Below, in pieces: positions 60,159-64,000 of a stretch of DNA of 64,000 nucleotides. Position 1 is the first letter of the stretch; each line of letters starts with the position of its first letter. The notes below the pieces were generated by a model, which worked only from the letters and a program-made list of their open reading frames with translations, was not told the origin of the DNA and did not search any database. Origin of the DNA: Anastatus disparis (taxonomy: Eukaryota > Arthropoda > Insecta > Hymenoptera > Eupelmidae); contig JAFFSR010000353.1 in NCBI GenBank assembly GCA_017163975.1, positions 154,001 through 218,000 of the forward strand, read 5' to 3'. The position numbers and the translations under genes were made by a program.

Positions 60159-61111
60159 AAGAATAGTGAGCTATTGCTAGGAACTCTAGGAGCTATTGCT
60201 TCTCATATATTTATATATATATACAAAGAATAGTGAGCTGTTGCTAGAAACAACGCGCTTGATTCTCATATATGTAGAAGCAATGTATTTCTTATATCGG
60301 TTGCTACTCTATTTTTTGCGTATAATGGCCTGAAGACAAATCATAATTGTGGCAGTTCTAACAAAGAATATAAATGCTTACATAGAAGTGTACTTTCAGG
60401 CTCGAATTTATAGACCCAACACGATTGTTACTAAAACCTTATTCCGTCTTTGTCTCTCTAATGATTCAGTGATCTCTCGATACAAGAGATTGCGATATAA
60501 GAGATTTCGAGCTCTTTCTTCTAAATATGGGCGTGAGCCTAAGTATTTGCGTTATCCCACGTTTATGAAAGTGAGAGAGACAGAATATACACGTATGTTG
60601 GATGCAACTCACACAACAAAACAGTAGGTGTGGGTATCACTCTTGACTCAAGCGTGTTGGGGACTTTTTGTATGAAAGAATTTTCAAGAAAATTCCTCTC
60701 CTGAAGGCCCGTTGATTCTCTTGCATCCAGAGTCTACTGCAATACAAAAAGACAGATGATACGACCGTTACTTCAGTTATGTTGAAAAATCTTATTTTAG
60801 CGTGCAATAGGCGTAATTTGGCTATAAATACATCGAATAGTAGCTTTATGACTTTAAAGAGATGATGATCTTTTAATTTTTGAATTTGGAACCTAATTAG
60901 AATCATTTAATTGTTCAAATCTACCGAGTTCGTTATTTATGGAGGACAGAAAACATGTTAGGTCTCTTACAAGCTAAAAAAGAACACTAAAAAGAATAGT
61001 TACAGGAATAGATAAACATTGGTTTTTTATCTATGTATAAGAAAAATAATTTGCGTTTCCTAAGAACAACTCACTATTCCTTATGTATATACGAGGGATA
61101 GCAAGTTATTC

Positions 61112-61173
<62 letters not shown>

Positions 61174-62346
61174 TATAGGAGTTAACGTTATCTGTCTAGT
61201 ATTTTTCTCTGTTTTTCGGGTGTAGTGGACATAATTTGCCTATGGATACATTGAATAGTAGCTTTGAGACTCTAAGGAGATGACCAAGGTCATAAAAACA
61301 TAAAATGCAGCAACGACGCAAAGTAGCTATGTAATAATTTTAGAATTATTTCATTTTTTCAATTGTTTTGTAACAGCATCCAAGTATTCCTAAAGTTATT
61401 ATGCACATTTTTAATGTATTTTTCCACGTAGAATCCAATAAAGCTATTTTTTTTTCTTTAAAAATGATTTGTGAGTTGCTAGAGACCAATAACCGACAGA
61501 AAAGCAATGAAAAAATGGTTTTTTGAGTTTTTCGCTATGGCGCCATGCCAGAATCGAATTTGTGGTCATCATAAACTTTATTTGTTTTTTAAAAATACAA
61601 ATTTTAAGCCCAGAAAATTGCTTGTAGCCCCTCCCTGAGCAAAGTTACGGAGATTTTATGATTTAAATGTTATTTTTAGGTTAGAAAAACTGCTTTCTAG
61701 GACTCGCAAAAAATCACAGTAAAATAGAGTGCTAAGACCTAGTCATATGTTTTTCGCGGGATTAATATCATTCATCCTTCCAGATAAAAAAAAAATTTTA
61801 TAAAAAAAGTGATTTTTAGGTTATGTTGAGGTTAGGGTATGTGTTAGGAAACTATAAATATAACAGAACCTAATCTTAATTACTATAAAAACAAGAAAAA
61901 ATATTAGTTTTAAAATATATGAGGGAGGGCATTTTACCTATCTTAACGGGGGGTACTCTTTGAAATAATGAATATTGTAGTTCTAATACGATTTAATATT
62001 AAAATATATATTTTTAGAAAAACTTTGATTAAAAATTATTAATGTTGTCCTGTAATTACCTGTAAATTTATCTACTCTACTAATGTAAAATAAAAATGAA
62101 TCACAGTAAATGTATTAATGTACAAATATAAATTTTAAACACATAGATGTGTAAATTTACGCATTTATGTGTGTAAATTTTCACACTAAACTGATCATGT
62201 GTGTAAAATTACACATAAAATCTGTATACCGATACTTTTACGCACATAAGTGCGTTTTTTTACACACATAATAGAATTTACACACTAAAACGTGTAAAAG
62301 TACTCACTATCAGTGTGTGAATTAACACACATAAATTTGCAGTGTA

Positions 62347-62601
62347 CAAGTAATGCCTATACTTAAAATTTAATGTAGACATAACGAAATTATCCAATAA
62401 GCATAAATATATTTTACGGTTAAATGCATTAATGCCTATGGTGAAATGCATTAATTCTTGTGCTAATACACCTTAAAATCACTTTAATGTTCGAAACATA
62501 TTGAATTTTTTAAAAGTACATAAAATTAAAATAGGACCTTAACAGCATGAAACTTTCTGCGCTCGTGCTTAAAATTTAAGGTATTTTACATTACAAATAC
62601 A
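62347..62601. repeat. ~616 bp satellite, middle segment
   Basis: Continues the unit interrupted at 54640 (TGCCTATACTTAAAATTTAA...). It ends at the next TTAA MITE. Confidence 0.75.
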
Positions 62602-63141
62602 TTAAGAGGCGGTCGGAACCATTTGCCGCTTGGTGGCGCTGCGGTCAGGTGAGAGAAAAATATAAAATATTTTTTATATAGCAATTTAAAATTTACTGAA
62701 ACAATAATATACTTTTAATCTTGTCATTTCCTCTAGCCATATATATGTAGAATAATTATTAATATTAATTTTGTTTGAAAAGTCTAAAATATTGTTATAA
62801 AGCGAAAAATGCGGCGCGAGGTAGAGCCGACGTAAACATTAGCATACATCATTCTTTAGTATTGCTCTCTCTGTCGCACTAAGGGAAGGTGCACGCATGT
62901 TTACATCGGTCCTACGTTGCATCGCATTTTTCGCTTTATAACAATATTTTAGACTTTTCAAACAAGATAAGTATTAATAATTATTCTACATATAGATGGC
63001 TGGAGGAAATGACAACATTAAAAGTATATTGTCGTCTCAGAAAATTGTAAATAGCTGTATAAAAAATATTTAATAGATTTCTCTCACCTGACCGCAGCGC
63101 CACCCTATATGTAGCGGCGAATAGACCCGACCGCCTCTTAA
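62602..63141. mobile_element. TTAA hairpin MITE, copy G, in satellite
   Basis: TTAA at 62602-62605 and 63138-63141. Ends GAGGCGGTCGGAACC, like copy C. A GC-rich subterminal block (GGTGGCGCTGCGGTCAGGTG) is present in both arms. Confidence 0.87.
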
Positions 63142-64000
63142 GTTTGCTTCAAAACTGAACCTACATAGAATTTTTAACAGTGACACTTCAATATTAATGT
63201 AGTTTACATTATAATCAAACTTTGATATCAATATAAATGCATATTAAATTCACTGCAGTTGTAATTTAAAATATAGGCATAAATACATTAGTGTGTGAGT
63301 AATATATCTGCATAAAATTTAATGTACATGTTCCTCAATTTTTGAGTACCTATACATATATTTTATGGTTTAAATACTTTAACATTCATAGTGATGATTC
63401 CATTTCAATGTAAATTACATTATAAGTAAATTTTGAAGTTCATGTTAATACAGATCGATTTTACTGCAGGTATGATTTAAAAATCAGGCATATGCACATT
63501 AGTGTACAAGCCTATAATGCCTATACTTAAAATTTAATGTAGACATGACTAAATTTTCCAGTAAGCATAAATATATTTTACGGTTAAATGCATTAATTCT
63601 TATGCTAATACACTTTAAAATCACTTTAATGTTCGAAACATATTAAATTTTTTATAAGTACATAAAATTAAAATCGGACCTTAACAGCATGAAATTTTCT
63701 GCTCTTGTGCTTAAAATTTAAGATATTTTACATGCGGACTTATATAAATACATTTAGTTTGCTTTGAAATTCGATCTACATAAAATTTTTAATAGTGACA
63801 CTTTAATTTTTATGTAGTTTACAATATAATCAAACTTTAATATTTATATAAATGCATATCAAATTCACTGCAGCTGTAATTAAAAAAATAGGCATAAATA
63901 CATTAGTGTGTGAGTAATGTATCTGCATAAAATTTAATGTAGATGTTCTTTAATTTTGGAGTGCGTATACATATATTTTATGGTATGAATACATTAACAT
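63142..64000. repeat. ~616 bp satellite, last segment
   Basis: AAATGCATATTAAATTCACT at about 63235 and AAATGCATATCAAATTCACT at about 63851 give a period near 616 bp. The array runs past the end of the window. Confidence 0.82.

Larger units (their letters stand above)
55468..61961. mobile_element. 6.5 kb foldback with AAAGAGTACCCCCC ends
   Basis: Ends AAAGAGTACCCCCCGTTAAG and the inverse. Long arms pair outside-in: 55468-56101 with 61330-61961, 57849-58020 with about 61170-61330, and 59440-60120 with about 60420-61110. The left arm was later split by a TA-flanked element (56102-57848) and by a LINE (58025-59390), neither of which has a partner on the right. Confidence 0.8.
54641..62344. mobile_element. 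7.7 kb composite insertion in the satellite
   Basis: Ends CACTGCAAATTTA and the inverse at 62332-62344, flanked by TA (or GTAC) on both sides. An uninterrupted satellite unit near 63490-63510 shows the empty site. The borders carry many TGTGTAAATT-type short repeats. Most of the length comes from a second foldback inserted inside. Confidence 0.75.

Noticed and set aside
59926..60627. Paired 77- and 92-codon ORFs with near-identical sequence
   Set aside because: They are translations of the two inverted arms of one foldback, including a TA microsatellite.

Overview
The window is AT-rich arthropod, most likely insect, nuclear DNA made almost entirely of transposable elements. The evidence is the mix of families: Ty3/Gypsy and BEL/Pao LTR retrotransposons, a non-LTR (LINE) fragment, a tRNA-derived SINE, TTAA-flanked hairpin MITEs, and several very long foldback elements. 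I found no ordinary single-copy host gene. The insect order cannot be decided from the sequence alone.

Layout. 1-1656: 3' end of a Ty3/Gypsy pol (integrase) with one nonsense codon. 2916-7748: foldback whose arms hold a ~165 bp satellite, with two hairpin MITEs inside. 7749-10018: AT-rich, no gene. 10319-13540: DNA transposon with ~550 bp terminal inverted repeats (TIRs) and a DDE-like transposase gene carrying one TGA. 13327-18746: 2.7 kb tandem duplication carrying a TA-flanked palindrome. 18867-19246: tRNA SINE with a 15 bp target-site duplication (TSD). 19745-31627: nested stack of foldback, hairpin, TTAA MITE and an almost intact Gypsy element. 31630-36634: inverted dimer of an arthropod mobile ORF. 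36773-41911: 5.1 kb palindrome with tandem-repeat arms. 43731-44112: TTAA MITE. 44298-53953: degenerate minus-strand BEL/Pao element riddled with insertions. 53954-64000: ~616 bp satellite split by a 7.7 kb nested insertion (54641-62344) and another TTAA MITE.

The most notable object is the LTR retrotransposon at 21626-30789. It has 317 bp LTRs differing at only two sites that I noticed, a primer-binding site matching tRNA-Trp, and a Gag with a CHCC zinc knuckle, all marks of the CsRn1 clade of Ty3/Gypsy. Gag and Pol overlap in the -1 frame at a canonical G GGA AAC slippery heptamer placed exactly where the pol frame opens. Pol runs protease, reverse transcriptase, RNase H, integrase. After the usual Pol C-terminus it continues in frame into a complete-looking protein kinase domain closely resembling the VRK (vaccinia-related kinase) branch of the CK1 group, with catalytic Lys, HxD Asp and DFG all present. 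A retrotransposon Pol fused to a VRK-like kinase is not an architecture I know of. One in-frame TGA lies two codons after the integrase catalytic Glu, so this copy is either freshly inactivated or read through.

A second theme is the density of long inverted repeats. Nearly every kilobase outside the LTR elements lies in a palindrome, from 0.4 kb MITEs to 5-6.5 kb foldbacks, often nested so that insertion order can be read from the sequence.
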